DNA of 64,000 nt, taken from positions 44,957-108,956 of the forward strand of contig JBGSYN010000098.1 of NCBI GenBank assembly GCA_041750975.1, in the 5' to 3' direction. The notes beneath the pieces are model-generated. The model was given only the letters and a program-made list of their open reading frames with translations. It searched no databases and was not told where the DNA came from. Of the stretch, positions 42,585 to 51,401 are shown one piece after another. The first letter of the stretch is position 1; every line of letters begins with the position of its first letter. The position numbers and the translations under genes were made by a program. Source of the stretch: JBGSYN01 sp041750975 (GTDB lineage: Bacteria > Pseudomonadota > Alphaproteobacteria > Geminicoccales > Geminicoccaceae).

Positions 42585-43562
42585 TCAGCGCGCCGTCGCC
42601 CAATCGGCGATAGCATCCCGATGACCCGTTGGACGACGGATCAGGCTGTCGTCGGGATTATGATCGTCCGGATCGTTGGGTGAGAATCGGCCACCTAATT
42701 CATAGGTTTCACGCCGCAGATAGCGCAAAAGCTCGGCCCGGTCCCTGATGCCCTCGAGCCGTTCGTAGGGTATGACGTCGCCGATACGGACCACGACCTC
42801 CGTGTCGATCCGGCGGACCACCTCATGGAAAAGCAGGGCCTGGCGGATCGCCATGCTGTATCTGCTGACGAACTGGAATAGCGGGCTGTTCTGGCCCTCA
42901 AAGAACATCGGCAGCACGTCGACCTGGTGAAGCTGGATCAGTTTTCCCGTAAACGGCTTCCACGGCAAATCATGCGCCGGACCGAAAGTGCGGTGAGCCG
43001 TCGAGATGCCGGCACCCGGAAAGATGACCAGCGCACGGCCCTGGCGCAGATGCTCCGATGCGCAGGCGCGCGACTGCAGATTGGTTTCGGTGGCGGACGG
43101 GTCCTGGGTCAGATCCACCGGCAGGATGAAGGGGCGCGGCTCCGTCGCCCGATAAAGCAGGCTGTTGGCCATGACCCTGAAGTCGGGCCGTACTTTTTCC
43201 ATCAGAAACGAAATGACGATGCCGTCCAGCACGCCATAGGGGTGGTTGGCGACGACCAACAAGGGGCGCGTGGGCGGCACCGCCTGAAGCTGCCGCCCAT
43301 CGTAACGGACCTTCAGCTTCAATTGGCGAACGCAGGCCTCGAAGAACGATTCTCCCAGGCACGGATAAAGCCTGTTCTCGCGGTATTTCGCCTCGAGTAG
43401 GGGAGCGCCGGTCAGCTTCTCGACCGCGCGGATCGCGAGGCGGCGAGGCCAGGGATCGGTCGGATGAGCATAGGAAAAATAGATATCGTCGAAATCCGAC
43501 GCCACCGAAGCCGGCAGTCTATCTGTTGAAGTGTCCGGACCTTCCACGATCCGTTTCGCCAT
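42585..43562 (-). CDS. Lysophospholipid acyltransferase family protein
   Basis: A 325-residue PlsC-like protein. The acyltransferase motif is NHPYGVLDGI (NHx4D-type) and the FPGAGIST region aligns with motif III (FPEG/FPGG). No clear signal peptide; probably membrane-associated. The N-terminal region (SDFDDIYFSYAHPTDPWPRR) resembles the OlsB/hemolysin-like acyltransferases of alpha- and gammaproteobacteria. The exact acyl acceptor is not known. Confidence 0.85.
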   Translation of the reverse strand: MAKRIVEGPDTSTDRLPASVASDFDDIYFSYAHPTDPWPRRLAIRAVEKLTGAPLLEAKYRENRLYPCLGESFFEACVRQLKLKVRYDGRQLQAVPPTRPLLVVANHPYGVLDGIVISFLMEKVRPDFRVMANSLLYRATEPRPFILPVDLTQDPSATETNLQSRACASEHLRQGRALVIFPGAGISTAHRTFGPAHDLPWKPFTGKLIQLHQVDVLPMFFEGQNSPLFQFVSRYSMAIRQALLFHEVVRRIDTEVVVRIGDVIPYERLEGIRDRAELLRYLRRETYELGGRFSPNDPDDHNPDDSLIRRPTGHRDAIADWATAR

Positions 43563-43635
43563 CGTGCGTCCTTACCATCGACCGGATCAAATTACCTAAG
43601 CGATACATTAGTGGTTCCGGCCGCTTCTCGCTAGT

Positions 43636-44532
43636 CTAAGCTTCAGGTTGTGCCGGAAGGGCTATCAGCCGTCGCGCTTCGGCGACGTTCCGCGCCATAT
43701 CGAAGGCGTATTGGTAAGGCAACTCAATTGTGAAGATGGTGTCATCCTTAAACTCGAGCTGCGGCAGGATTTGGTCCCAGGGAATGTCGCCCCAGCCGAG
43801 CGGTAAATGCAGATCGCCGAGGCCAAACGCCAGATCTTCCGATTGACTGTAGGTTTCAACCTGTTTGGGGCGGCCGAACGAATCGTGGACATGCAAATGC
43901 CCGGTGACTGGCGCGAAGGCCTTGAGCGCGTCGCGGAAGCTTTGGCCGAGCAGGGTCGTATGGATGTACACGTGGCTGAAATCGAGTGTCCCGATGACAT
44001 TGGGATGGTCGATGGTCTCGATTTCAGCCGCCAGGCGGAACGGATCCGCCGTATAATCGCCTTGGTTCTCGACAAAGAGAGTCTCGACGGCGATCCGGAC
44101 TAAGTGGCGGGCGGCGACATCGGCGACACGGCGCAAGGCGTCACGTTCCTGAGCATGAAGGCGGTCGATTTCCGCCGCTGTGGTATAGCGCACCCGCCCG
44201 GTATGGTGGACCATGACGTTGGCGCCGATGGCCCCGCAGATTTCGAGCATCGCCACCACCGCCGCCTCGAAATAGGGGAGGTGAGTGGTGTCCATGAAAT
44301 TGGCGCTAAGCGGGCCGTGGACCACATAACGAAGGTCGTGACGATCGCAGATGGCCCGCAGATGGTCGATGCGGTCCGGCAGGACGCGCCCGCCGCTGAT
44401 GAGATCGGAGCCCGAGAGGGACAGTTCGGCATGATCGGCGCCGGCTTCTTCGATCATGCTCAAGCGGGCGTCGAGATTACTGAGATCGCGGTTTTGAATC
44501 GTCGAAAAGGCGATGCCTTTGAAAGCGGTCAT
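43636..44532 (-). CDS. Sugar phosphate isomerase/epimerase-like TIM-barrel protein
   Basis: A 298-residue xylose-isomerase-like AP endonuclease family 2 protein. Metal-binding-type residues lie in AELSLSG, YVVHGPLS, MVHHTGR, AVETLF, LDFSHVYIH, HVHDSFG and TIELPYQYAF. Such proteins are sugar or inositol isomerases, epimerases or dehydratases. The specific activity cannot be assigned. It lies downstream of the gamma-glutamyltransferase on the same strand. Confidence 0.82.
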   Translation of the reverse strand: MTAFKGIAFSTIQNRDLSNLDARLSMIEEAGADHAELSLSGSDLISGGRVLPDRIDHLRAICDRHDLRYVVHGPLSANFMDTTHLPYFEAAVVAMLEICGAIGANVMVHHTGRVRYTTAAEIDRLHAQERDALRRVADVAARHLVRIAVETLFVENQGDYTADPFRLAAEIETIDHPNVIGTLDFSHVYIHTTLLGQSFRDALKAFAPVTGHLHVHDSFGRPKQVETYSQSEDLAFGLGDLHLPLGWGDIPWDQILPQLEFKDDTIFTIELPYQYAFDMARNVAEARRLIALPAQPEA

Positions 44533-44620
44533 GGTGCTCGCTCACAATTTCTGAATGACGTGCTGCGACCACCTAGGGGTTGAAGATGACAGCGCTATGA
44601 CGTGAGCAGCCCACGGGCTC

Positions 44621-46180
44621 TCACTCGCTGACGGCGTCGGCCCAGGGATGCTGCGGCTCGGCAGTGCCATAATTGCGGAAATCCGCCATATCGCGCAGCA
44701 CGCCCGAGGGGCAGGAAAAATTCAGAGGATATGTCTGATTGACGAGGGCCGTGGTCGCGAAATGCTCGGCAAGCAATTGGTGGACATCATCGGGCAGGGC
44801 GGCATCGACACCGATTGTCTGCATGGCGCTAACATCGATCCGCGGTTGGGCGAACGCTGCCTCCAACGTCATGCCGTAGTCGATGATGAAGCTCGTCAAC
44901 TGGGCTACGGCCGGCAGGATCTTGCGGCCGCCCGAGGCGCCGAGCGCAAACTGAGCCGAAGGCGTGTGGCCGATGATCGGGCACATATTGGAGAGCGGCC
45001 GTTTGCCCGGGGCGAGCGAGTTGGGCCGGCCAGGGCGTGGGTCGAACCACATCAACCCGTTATTCATCAAGATGCCCGTTTCGGGGAGCACCATACGGCT
45101 GCCGAACAGGGACAAAAGCGTCTGCGTGCAGGCCACCATATTGCCGAACCTGTCGACGACCGAAACATGGGTGGTCGAGGTCGCTTCCGGTGTCCAGCCT
45201 TCGCCTTGCCACTCGAGCCGCTCGTCATAAGCCTGCTCGAGGGCCTTGGCGTAGGTGAGATAGGCTGAGGCATCCGGCGCAGCGCCATCGAGACCGTCGG
45301 CACTCAGCAGGTCGAAAACGCGGGCGAAGCTGTGCCCGGCGAACAAACCCGGCATCGCGAACAGCATGGCGTCGCGGTAGCGATGCTCAAGCGCTGGGAG
45401 ATGTTTTGCTTCGTAGGCCGCCAGATCGGCGGCTTGAAGGCGGCCGCCCAGCTGCTGGATGTCGGACACGATCTTGCGCGCGAGTTCGCCCCGATAGAAG
45501 CTGTCGATGCCGTCGTCGACCAATGTCCTCAGCGTTTCGGCGAGTGCTCCGAGATCAATCCTGCGAGAGCCTCCGTCACGGTTCGGCATGGGTGGAAGGC
45601 CATTCGCATCGAGCCAGACACGGGCGGCATCCGGATAGTTCTTGAACTCCCGCTGGTGGGCCGTGATCTGCAGCGAGGTCCACCAATCCACCTCCAATCC
45701 CTGACGGGCGAGGCTAATCGCGGGTTCGGCGAGTTCGCCCAGAGGTTTGGTGGCATAGAGCCGATGCGCAAGATCGAGACCTGCGAGATAGGATGGAACC
45801 GCCATTGCGAGCGGACCGTGAATATTGCGGTCTTCTTTGACGGCGGGCCAAGCGAACAGATCAGGGTCTTCGCCCTCGACGATCGGGTAGTCCGCGGGAT
45901 CGATCCGCAGCGGCGCCACCATGCCGCAATCGATTGCCTGCACGCGATTGTGCTGGGCATGGAAAATAAGCATGGCGCCGCCACCGCCGAGACCGCTGCC
46001 CCAGGGCTCGACGACGCCCATCGCCAGCGAGGTGGCGATCGCAGCATCGACGGCATTACCGCCGGCGCGAAGGGTCGATGCACCAATCTCGGCGGCAATC
46101 GGGTTCTGTGCCGCGACAACGCCGCCGCTCGACGAGACGGCGCATTTGATGACGCGACGGTTCGGTGCCCAACTCTTCAT
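44621..46180 (-). CDS. Gamma-glutamyltransferase family protein, apparently cytoplasmic
   Basis: A 519-residue Ntn hydrolase. The self-processing/nucleophile Thr is in TSTTHVSVVDRFGNMVACTQ. Other family motifs are AVDAAIATSLAMGVVEPWGS, GLGGGGAMLIF and RPLSNMCPIIG. There is no signal peptide at this ATG (46180), whereas classical GGT is periplasmic. The start overlaps the MFS stop (tcat on the plus strand), so the pair is coupled: the carrier may import a gamma-glutamyl compound for this enzyme. A longer frame to 46618 lies within the MFS gene. Confidence 0.88.
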   Translation of the reverse strand: MKSWAPNRRVIKCAVSSSGGVVAAQNPIAAEIGASTLRAGGNAVDAAIATSLAMGVVEPWGSGLGGGGAMLIFHAQHNRVQAIDCGMVAPLRIDPADYPIVEGEDPDLFAWPAVKEDRNIHGPLAMAVPSYLAGLDLAHRLYATKPLGELAEPAISLARQGLEVDWWTSLQITAHQREFKNYPDAARVWLDANGLPPMPNRDGGSRRIDLGALAETLRTLVDDGIDSFYRGELARKIVSDIQQLGGRLQAADLAAYEAKHLPALEHRYRDAMLFAMPGLFAGHSFARVFDLLSADGLDGAAPDASAYLTYAKALEQAYDERLEWQGEGWTPEATSTTHVSVVDRFGNMVACTQTLLSLFGSRMVLPETGILMNNGLMWFDPRPGRPNSLAPGKRPLSNMCPIIGHTPSAQFALGASGGRKILPAVAQLTSFIIDYGMTLEAAFAQPRIDVSAMQTIGVDAALPDDVHQLLAEHFATTALVNQTYPLNFSCPSGVLRDMADFRNYGTAEPQHPWADAVSE

Positions 46181-47412
46181 GACGATACCTGTTCCGCCAG
46201 ACGCCGCGACGGACCGCCATGGCTCAGCCAGAGGATTCCCAGAACCAGCGCCAGTCCCGGCAGCGCCAGCAGGTTCATCACCTGCCAGCCGAGCAGATGA
46301 TGCAGGATGCCCGCCGAGGTCGCGGACACCGCCATGCTCGTGAAAATGATGCAGTCGTTGATGCCCTGCACCTTGGCTTTCTCGGCCGGGGTGTAGCATC
46401 GCGTCAGCAATGTTGTGCCGCCGACGAACATGAAATTCCAGCCGATCCCGAGGAGCAGCAGGCCGGTGGTAAACTGCCAGACCTCGAGACCGGTGAGATT
46501 GACGGCGACGGCAACGGCCATGGCCGCGATCCCCATTACGATGACCTGCTCGGCACCGCGCCGGGCAATCAACGCCCCGGTAAAAAAGCTCGGCGCGAAC
46601 ATGCCAAGCACATGCCATTGTATCACCCAGGCGCTGTCGGCGAAATCATGGCCGCATGCCGCCATCGCGATGGGTGTTGCCGTCATCAACAAATTCATCG
46701 TCACATAGGCGATAACCGCAGCGAGAATGGCGGTGACGATGCCGGGTTGGCGCATCAGCTCCCCGATTGGCCGTACCGGACCGCTGACCTCGCCGCCTTT
46801 CGGACGCCGCAGCGACAGCGTGCTCAGGACCAGTAAGCTCAACAAGGCCAGAATGCCGATTGCCAGATAAGTTCCGGCAAAGAGGATCGGTGCGAACAGA
46901 TCCCGCGTGGCCTTGGCCAGCTCCGGGCCGAGCACGGCAGCGGCGACCCCGCCCGCCATGACCCAGGAGATTGCTCGTGCCCGGGCCCGCTCGCCGCCGA
47001 TCTGGCTCGCACGGTCACGGCTGGCGACATCTGCGGCGTCTGCCGCGGCGAAGCGGTAATATTGGCAAAATGCGGTGAACACGCCGTAGAGAATGGCCGC
47101 CGCGCAGAACATGGCGAAATTGCCCGCCATGATCGCGAAATAGCCCAGGATGCCGGCGGCGACCCCGAAAATCGTGCCGCAGGCTAGCCCTGTTCGCCGG
47201 CCAACATACTTCATCGCATAGGATGCGGGCAGCGTCGCCAGCATGGTCGCTGTAAATTGGATGCCGAGCGGCAGGGTCGCCAGCACTTCGGTCGGTGCGT
47301 ACATCAGACCGATAAGGGGTGAGGTGCTGACCACCATCGTATTGGCCATGAAGAACATGGCTTGGCAAACGATGAGCAGCGTGAGGTCGCGCCGGTACGG
47401 TGAGGTTCGCAT
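46177..47412 (-). CDS. MFS transporter
   Basis: A 411-residue major facilitator with about 12 transmembrane segments. It starts RRDLTLLIVCQAMFFMANTM and has a charged loop after TM2 (AMKYVGRRTGLACGTIFG), the usual MFS motif A position. A central loop carries SLRRPKGGEVSGPVR. Substrate is unknown; it is translated with the GGT-like gene. It is divergent from the MBL-like gene across 37 nt. Confidence 0.86.
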   Translation of the reverse strand: MRTSPYRRDLTLLIVCQAMFFMANTMVVSTSPLIGLMYAPTEVLATLPLGIQFTATMLATLPASYAMKYVGRRTGLACGTIFGVAAGILGYFAIMAGNFAMFCAAAILYGVFTAFCQYYRFAAADAADVASRDRASQIGGERARARAISWVMAGGVAAAVLGPELAKATRDLFAPILFAGTYLAIGILALLSLLVLSTLSLRRPKGGEVSGPVRPIGELMRQPGIVTAILAAVIAYVTMNLLMTATPIAMAACGHDFADSAWVIQWHVLGMFAPSFFTGALIARRGAEQVIVMGIAAMAVAVAVNLTGLEVWQFTTGLLLLGIGWNFMFVGGTTLLTRCYTPAEKAKVQGINDCIIFTSMAVSATSAGILHHLLGWQVMNLLALPGLALVLGILWLSHGGPSRRLAEQVSS

Positions 47413-47449
47413 TCGTGCAGTTTAGTCGGGACGCGAGGAGGAAAAAAGT

Positions 47450-48274
47450 ATGCGCAATCGGATTATGCGAAAATTGGTAGGCTCGAAGATCGGCGCTTGG
47501 GCAGTTGGCCTTGGAAGTTTCCTGCTACCGCTCCAATTCGCCTATGCCACGGGTTGTTTTCCGATTGCGGGACTTGAACCCCGCCTCATGCCGGCCAGTT
47601 TCCGGCCGGCCGCGATTGCGGAGAATGCGACCGTCCAGTTCCGTTATCTCGGCCACTCTACCTACGAGATCGAAACCCGGGAAGGGGTCAGGGCGGTCAC
47701 CGACTATAACGGCTATTACAGTTCCGAGCGGCCGCCGAACGTCGCCACGATGAACAACGCCCATGGCAGTCACTATACGGATGTGCCCGATCCTTCGATC
47801 GAGCATGTGCTCCGCGGCTGGAATCCAACAGGCGGGCTCGCCGAGCACGATGTCACGTTGCGCGATCTCCGGGTCCGCAATATCCCGACCAGCGTTCATG
47901 GACGCGAAGGCGCTCAGGGCAACAGCAATTCGATCTTCGTGTTCGAGGTCGAAGATCTCTGCATCGCCCATGCCGGTCATCTGCATCACCTGCTCGATAA
48001 CATCCATATGGGCGAACTCGGCATTATCGACGTCCTGATGGTGCCGATCGACGGTGTCTGGACCATGTCGCAGGAAAACATGGCCGATGTCATCGAACAG
48101 GTTCGGCCCTCGGTGGTCATGCCGATGCACTATTTCAGCCAGAGCGTCCTGGCGCGTTTCCTGGCGTTGATGGACGAACGAGGCTGGGAAATCGCCGTCA
48201 GCAAGGATCCCGCAGCGGCCTTCTCCCGCCTTACCATGCCGATGCGCACCGTCCTGGTTCTGCCGATCAGTTAG
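47450..48274 (+). CDS. Exported metallo-beta-lactamase-fold-like protein
   Basis: A 274-residue protein with a signal peptide (KIGAWAVGLGSFLLPLQFAY) and an UlaG-like MBL-fold pattern: FRYLGHSTYEIETREGVRAV, NNAHGSHYTDV in the metal-motif position, IPTSVHG, AHAGHLHH and VVMPMHYF. The usual HxHxDH appears altered to AHGSHYTD. It may be a secreted hydrolase or a non-enzymatic relative. The start has gaggaggaaa upstream. The stop overlaps the convergent LysE gene stop. Confidence 0.78.
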   Translation: MRNRIMRKLVGSKIGAWAVGLGSFLLPLQFAYATGCFPIAGLEPRLMPASFRPAAIAENATVQFRYLGHSTYEIETREGVRAVTDYNGYYSSERPPNVATMNNAHGSHYTDVPDPSIEHVLRGWNPTGGLAEHDVTLRDLRVRNIPTSVHGREGAQGNSNSIFVFEVEDLCIAHAGHLHHLLDNIHMGELGIIDVLMVPIDGVWTMSQENMADVIEQVRPSVVMPMHYFSQSVLARFLALMDERGWEIAVSKDPAAAFSRLTMPMRTVLVLPIS

Positions 48275-48891
48275 TGCGTCGCTGAAATAGCGCTGCGGAT
48301 CAGGCTGATGGCTACCAGCCACATGACGCCGCAGGTGAGGGCATCGACGATCTTCCAGGTAATCGGCCGGGCGACATAGGGGGCCAACCAGGCGGCGCCC
48401 AGTGCCAGCCCGAAGAACCACAAAAAGCTCGCGGTCATTGCACCCGCGGCAAAGGCGGTGCGTTGATCAGCAGCGAACTGCCCGCTGATCGACCCTAGCA
48501 TGACGACAGTGTCGAGATAGACGTGTGGATTGAGCAGGGTCACGGCGAGCGTGGTCATCAGGACGGCGCGCCTTGAAGGGCGCACAAGATCGCCTTCGTG
48601 CAGCGAGGTGCTTTGAAAAACGCGTCTGAGCGCCAGCAGTCCATACCAGAATAGGAAGAGGGCGCCGCCCCAAGCGGCCAGTTGTGACAGCCAGGCACGG
48701 CTGGCGATCACCGCCCCCAGCCCGGCGACACCGGCGAGGATCAGGAGGGCATCCGCCAGAGCGCAGATTGCAGCCACCATGACGTGGTGCTGGCGCCGCA
48801 AACCTTGCGCCAGGACGAAGGCGTTCTGGGCGCCGATCGCAATGATCAGGCCGGCACCAAGTGCCAAGCCTTGAAGGTAAATGAGCCCCAT
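48271..48891 (-). CDS. LysE/ArgO family amino acid exporter
   Basis: A 206-residue membrane exporter of basic amino acids. The N-terminal LGAGLIIAIGAQNAFVLAQG and the later TLLNPHVYLDTVVMLGSISG match ArgO/LysE. It has about six hydrophobic segments. ATG 48891 fits the family length; a longer in-frame start at 49044 would run through AT-rich DNA with no family match. The substrate is probably arginine or lysine. Confidence 0.9.
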   Translation of the reverse strand: MGLIYLQGLALGAGLIIAIGAQNAFVLAQGLRRQHHVMVAAICALADALLILAGVAGLGAVIASRAWLSQLAAWGGALFLFWYGLLALRRVFQSTSLHEGDLVRPSRRAVLMTTLAVTLLNPHVYLDTVVMLGSISGQFAADQRTAFAAGAMTASFLWFFGLALGAAWLAPYVARPITWKIVDALTCGVMWLVAISLIRSAISATH

Positions 48892-49245
48892 TGCCGCTGC
48901 GTTAACCTTAATTTCTTGTAAACCACAATGCGGACGGCCTTGCGACCGGCGAAGTGTTAACCGCATCGCATACCAGAAAACATCATTCACGAGACGGTTT
49001 GGCCGGCTAATCGTGCTTAAATCATCAGGATTCCGATGTCGCAATTAACCATAAATGACTGATGAATGCTAATGGATAACCAAAAATAACTATGAATTCA
49101 ATTCGACGGATATAGTTAATTTTCATAGTTTTAGTAGTATTAACTATAATCTTTCTTCTACAACGCAAATAGACAGAAAGCCGCTCCTCAACTTAACTTT
49201 GCCTCACTCCTTTAGCACGCAAAGATATGTTGTGGAGAAGTCGGC
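48892..49245. promoter_or_regulatory. AT-rich regulatory island between lysE and autotransporter gene
   Basis: This 354-bp gap holds no gene. TTAACC occurs at 48902-48907, 48957-48962 and 49045-49050, the last as TTAACCAT, the known alphaproteobacterial CtrA half-site. At 48908-48924 a TTAA-N7-TAAACC site is one base off the CtrA full site. From about 49030 the DNA is far richer in A/T than its surroundings. It contains the TAACTAT repeat cluster recorded separately. The autotransporter gene promoter probably lies here. Confidence 0.55.
49087..49148. repeat. TAACTAT direct and inverted repeat cluster
   Basis: The heptamer TAACTAT occurs at 49087-49093 and 49141-49147; its complement ATAGTTA is at 49112-49118 and a near copy ATAGTTT at 49124-49130. 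Thus tatagttaa (49111-49119) and ttaactata (49140-49148) form a perfect 9-bp inverted repeat with 20-bp spacing. aactatga (49088-49095) pairs with tcatagtt (49123-49130). This looks like an operator array of a DNA-binding regulator. Confidence 0.7.
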
Positions 49246-51165
49246 ATGGTTAACAAACGCAACTGGGCAGCCCCCGGGTTCACTGTTTTGACGCTTTTGG
49301 CCTTGTCCGCTTGCGCCGGTGGCGGCGGTGGTGGTGGCAATGGGGGCGTCGGCGGTTCGCCGAGCACAGCCTCAGGTTCCGGCGGCGGCAGCCCCCCGCC
49401 GCCGCCCGATTTCGAAGTCCCCAACATCTATGCCGCCTATGGCGATGAACAGCCCAACCAACTCGAAAATCTCCTGGTCTTCGGTGACAGCTACTCGGAT
49501 ACGGAGCGGTTCAGCTTCGATATCTGGTCGGAGAAGCTGACCGATGGGATCGGCGGTTCCAGTGTCGAGAGCTATGCCAAGGGCGGTGCTTTTGCCGGTC
49601 CGACCAACAATTACCCCGGCGACGACGGCAATACCATCGAGACCCAGGTCGACAATTGGCTGGCGACGACGCCAAGTTTCGGGGGCGGCGATCTCACCGT
49701 CTTCTATGCCGGCTACAACGACATCAACGTCCCCAAGGCGGCGGGCGAGCCGATCAGCAACCAAACGGCGCTGGGTCGGTCCGCCGATCACCTCGAGGAT
49801 CAAATCCAACGGGTGATCGACGCTGGGGCCACAGGCGGTGACCGTCGCGTCTTCGTCGCACGGGTCCACGAATGGACCGATATTCCCAAGGAAAACACCA
49901 ATCCCGCCAACTTCAAGGCCGGGTTCACCGATATCTGGAACGATCGGATCGACCAGATTGCCAATGCCAACGACAAGATCGTTGCGGTCGATCTCAACAC
50001 GGTCTTCCGACGGATCCATGATAATCCGGGCGATTACGGATTTACCAATGTGACGACCCCGGATGCGGCCAATGCCGGTCCCGGCGGCACGGCACTCTAT
50101 CACGACACGGTCCATTTCGGTGAGCGTGGTCAGGAGATCATCGCCGAAGTCTTCAATCACTACCTGACCCGCGGCTGGGACTGGGCCAATTTGCTGCAGG
50201 CCGGCAGTGCCACCGCCGAGGAGCGGACCCTCGAGATCAACCAGGGTCTGCAAACAAGCCTGGCGCAATTGCAGGCCGATGAGCGGCTCGGCTTCAGCTC
50301 GTTCTTCGTCGGCGACCGTGAGGCCCAATATGCGGCCAATCTGACCGACGATGCGAGCTACGATCCGGCCCGCTCGGGCTTCCGGCAGCTGGCGCTCAGC
50401 CAGGAGCAGGATAGCGGCGTCGGCCTCAACTACGCCTTCGACGACGACACCATGATGGGTTTCGTCTTAAGCAACAATCGGCAGGATCTGACCGACGAGC
50501 AGGGGAACCGCAGCGCCGATATCGGCTACGATTCCGACGCTGTGTCGTTCTACGTGAACCACGAGATCGAAGGCTTCGGGTTGCGAACTCTCGTGAGCTA
50601 CAGCAATGATAGCCACGATATCCGCAACTATGACGATTTTGTCGGGCAGTCCGACAGAGCGACCGCCAGCGGCCGGACCATCACGCTGTCGCAGACCGCG
50701 AGCTATCCGACCCATATCGGCGGGGCCTGGTGGATGCCGTGGTTGAACGTCACCCACACGGATCAGAAGCTCGACAGCTTCTCGGTGTCCAACCCCTACA
50801 CGTCCGATGTCACCTATTCCTCGGGCGGCGTGGCGGACACGCTGGCGACGATCGGCTTCGACATGAATGCCGATCCGATCTGGCTCGACCGTCACAATTC
50901 GGTCGAGTTCACGGCGAGCCTGACCTACACGCAGTCGCTGCTGCAGGAGGACTACGAAGTGACGATGACGGAAGGGGCGTTCTCGAACGTCAGCCAGACC
51001 GACGTCATCGAACGTGAGGACGTCCGGCAGCTCGGTCTTCGGGTCGGTGCTTCCTTCGCCCTGGGCGAGGATCTCTCACTCAGCGCAGGCTACCTCGCGA
51101 CCCAGAATCTCGAGGCGAGCGAGCTCGACCAATCGGTTCAGCTTCGCCTCGGCTACAGCTTCTAA
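49246..51165 (+). CDS. GDSL-type esterase autotransporter with lipoprotein signal
   Basis: A 639-residue surface esterase. The N-terminus has a lipobox (LALSAC, Cys23) followed by a Gly-rich and Pro-rich spacer (residues 25-55). The GDSL domain has GDSYSD (Ser82), GYNDI (Asn158) and the C-terminal DTVH (Asp287, His290), so the SGNH active site is complete. From about residue 350 a beta-barrel autotransporter domain follows and ends in the aromatic SLSAGYL...LRLGYSF pattern. A lipid-anchored autotransporter is unusual. It is preceded by the AT-rich island and followed by a strong terminator. Confidence 0.9.
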   Translation: MVNKRNWAAPGFTVLTLLALSACAGGGGGGGNGGVGGSPSTASGSGGGSPPPPPDFEVPNIYAAYGDEQPNQLENLLVFGDSYSDTERFSFDIWSEKLTDGIGGSSVESYAKGGAFAGPTNNYPGDDGNTIETQVDNWLATTPSFGGGDLTVFYAGYNDINVPKAAGEPISNQTALGRSADHLEDQIQRVIDAGATGGDRRVFVARVHEWTDIPKENTNPANFKAGFTDIWNDRIDQIANANDKIVAVDLNTVFRRIHDNPGDYGFTNVTTPDAANAGPGGTALYHDTVHFGERGQEIIAEVFNHYLTRGWDWANLLQAGSATAEERTLEINQGLQTSLAQLQADERLGFSSFFVGDREAQYAANLTDDASYDPARSGFRQLALSQEQDSGVGLNYAFDDDTMMGFVLSNNRQDLTDEQGNRSADIGYDSDAVSFYVNHEIEGFGLRTLVSYSNDSHDIRNYDDFVGQSDRATASGRTITLSQTASYPTHIGGAWWMPWLNVTHTDQKLDSFSVSNPYTSDVTYSSGGVADTLATIGFDMNADPIWLDRHNSVEFTASLTYTQSLLQEDYEVTMTEGAFSNVSQTDVIEREDVRQLGLRVGASFALGEDLSLSAGYLATQNLEASELDQSVQLRLGYSF

Positions 51166-51215
51166 ACCCGCCGCTCGGTAACTCCACAACGGAACGAGAA
51201 GCGGGAGGGAGGACC

Positions 51216-51253
51216 AGTCCAGGGCCGGCGCAAGCCGGCCCTGGACTGCTTTT
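51216..51253 (+). terminator. Strong Rho-independent terminator after the autotransporter gene
   Basis: A perfect 14-bp stem (agtccagggccggc, 51216-51229, with gccggccctggact, 51234-51247) has a GCAA tetraloop. It is followed by gc and TTTT (51250-51253). It begins 51 nt after the autotransporter stop. Confidence 0.96.
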
Positions 51254-51401
51254 GTCGAGATCGCTGGCAAATCTCGGTCTCGTTGCATTTTTATCCCCAT
51301 CGATACGCCGTAGGCATCGTCTTCATACCAAAAGATGTCATGCATTTGCCACGGATGCGCATTAACTTTGGGGCGTGCCTCAAGTTCAAGGGTTCCCAGC
51401 C

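Noticed and set aside
44602..44624. Hairpin at the end of the gamma-glutamyltransferase gene as a terminator
   Set aside because: The stem (about 10 bp with one bulge) has no T-run on the minus strand, and it overlaps the stop codon.
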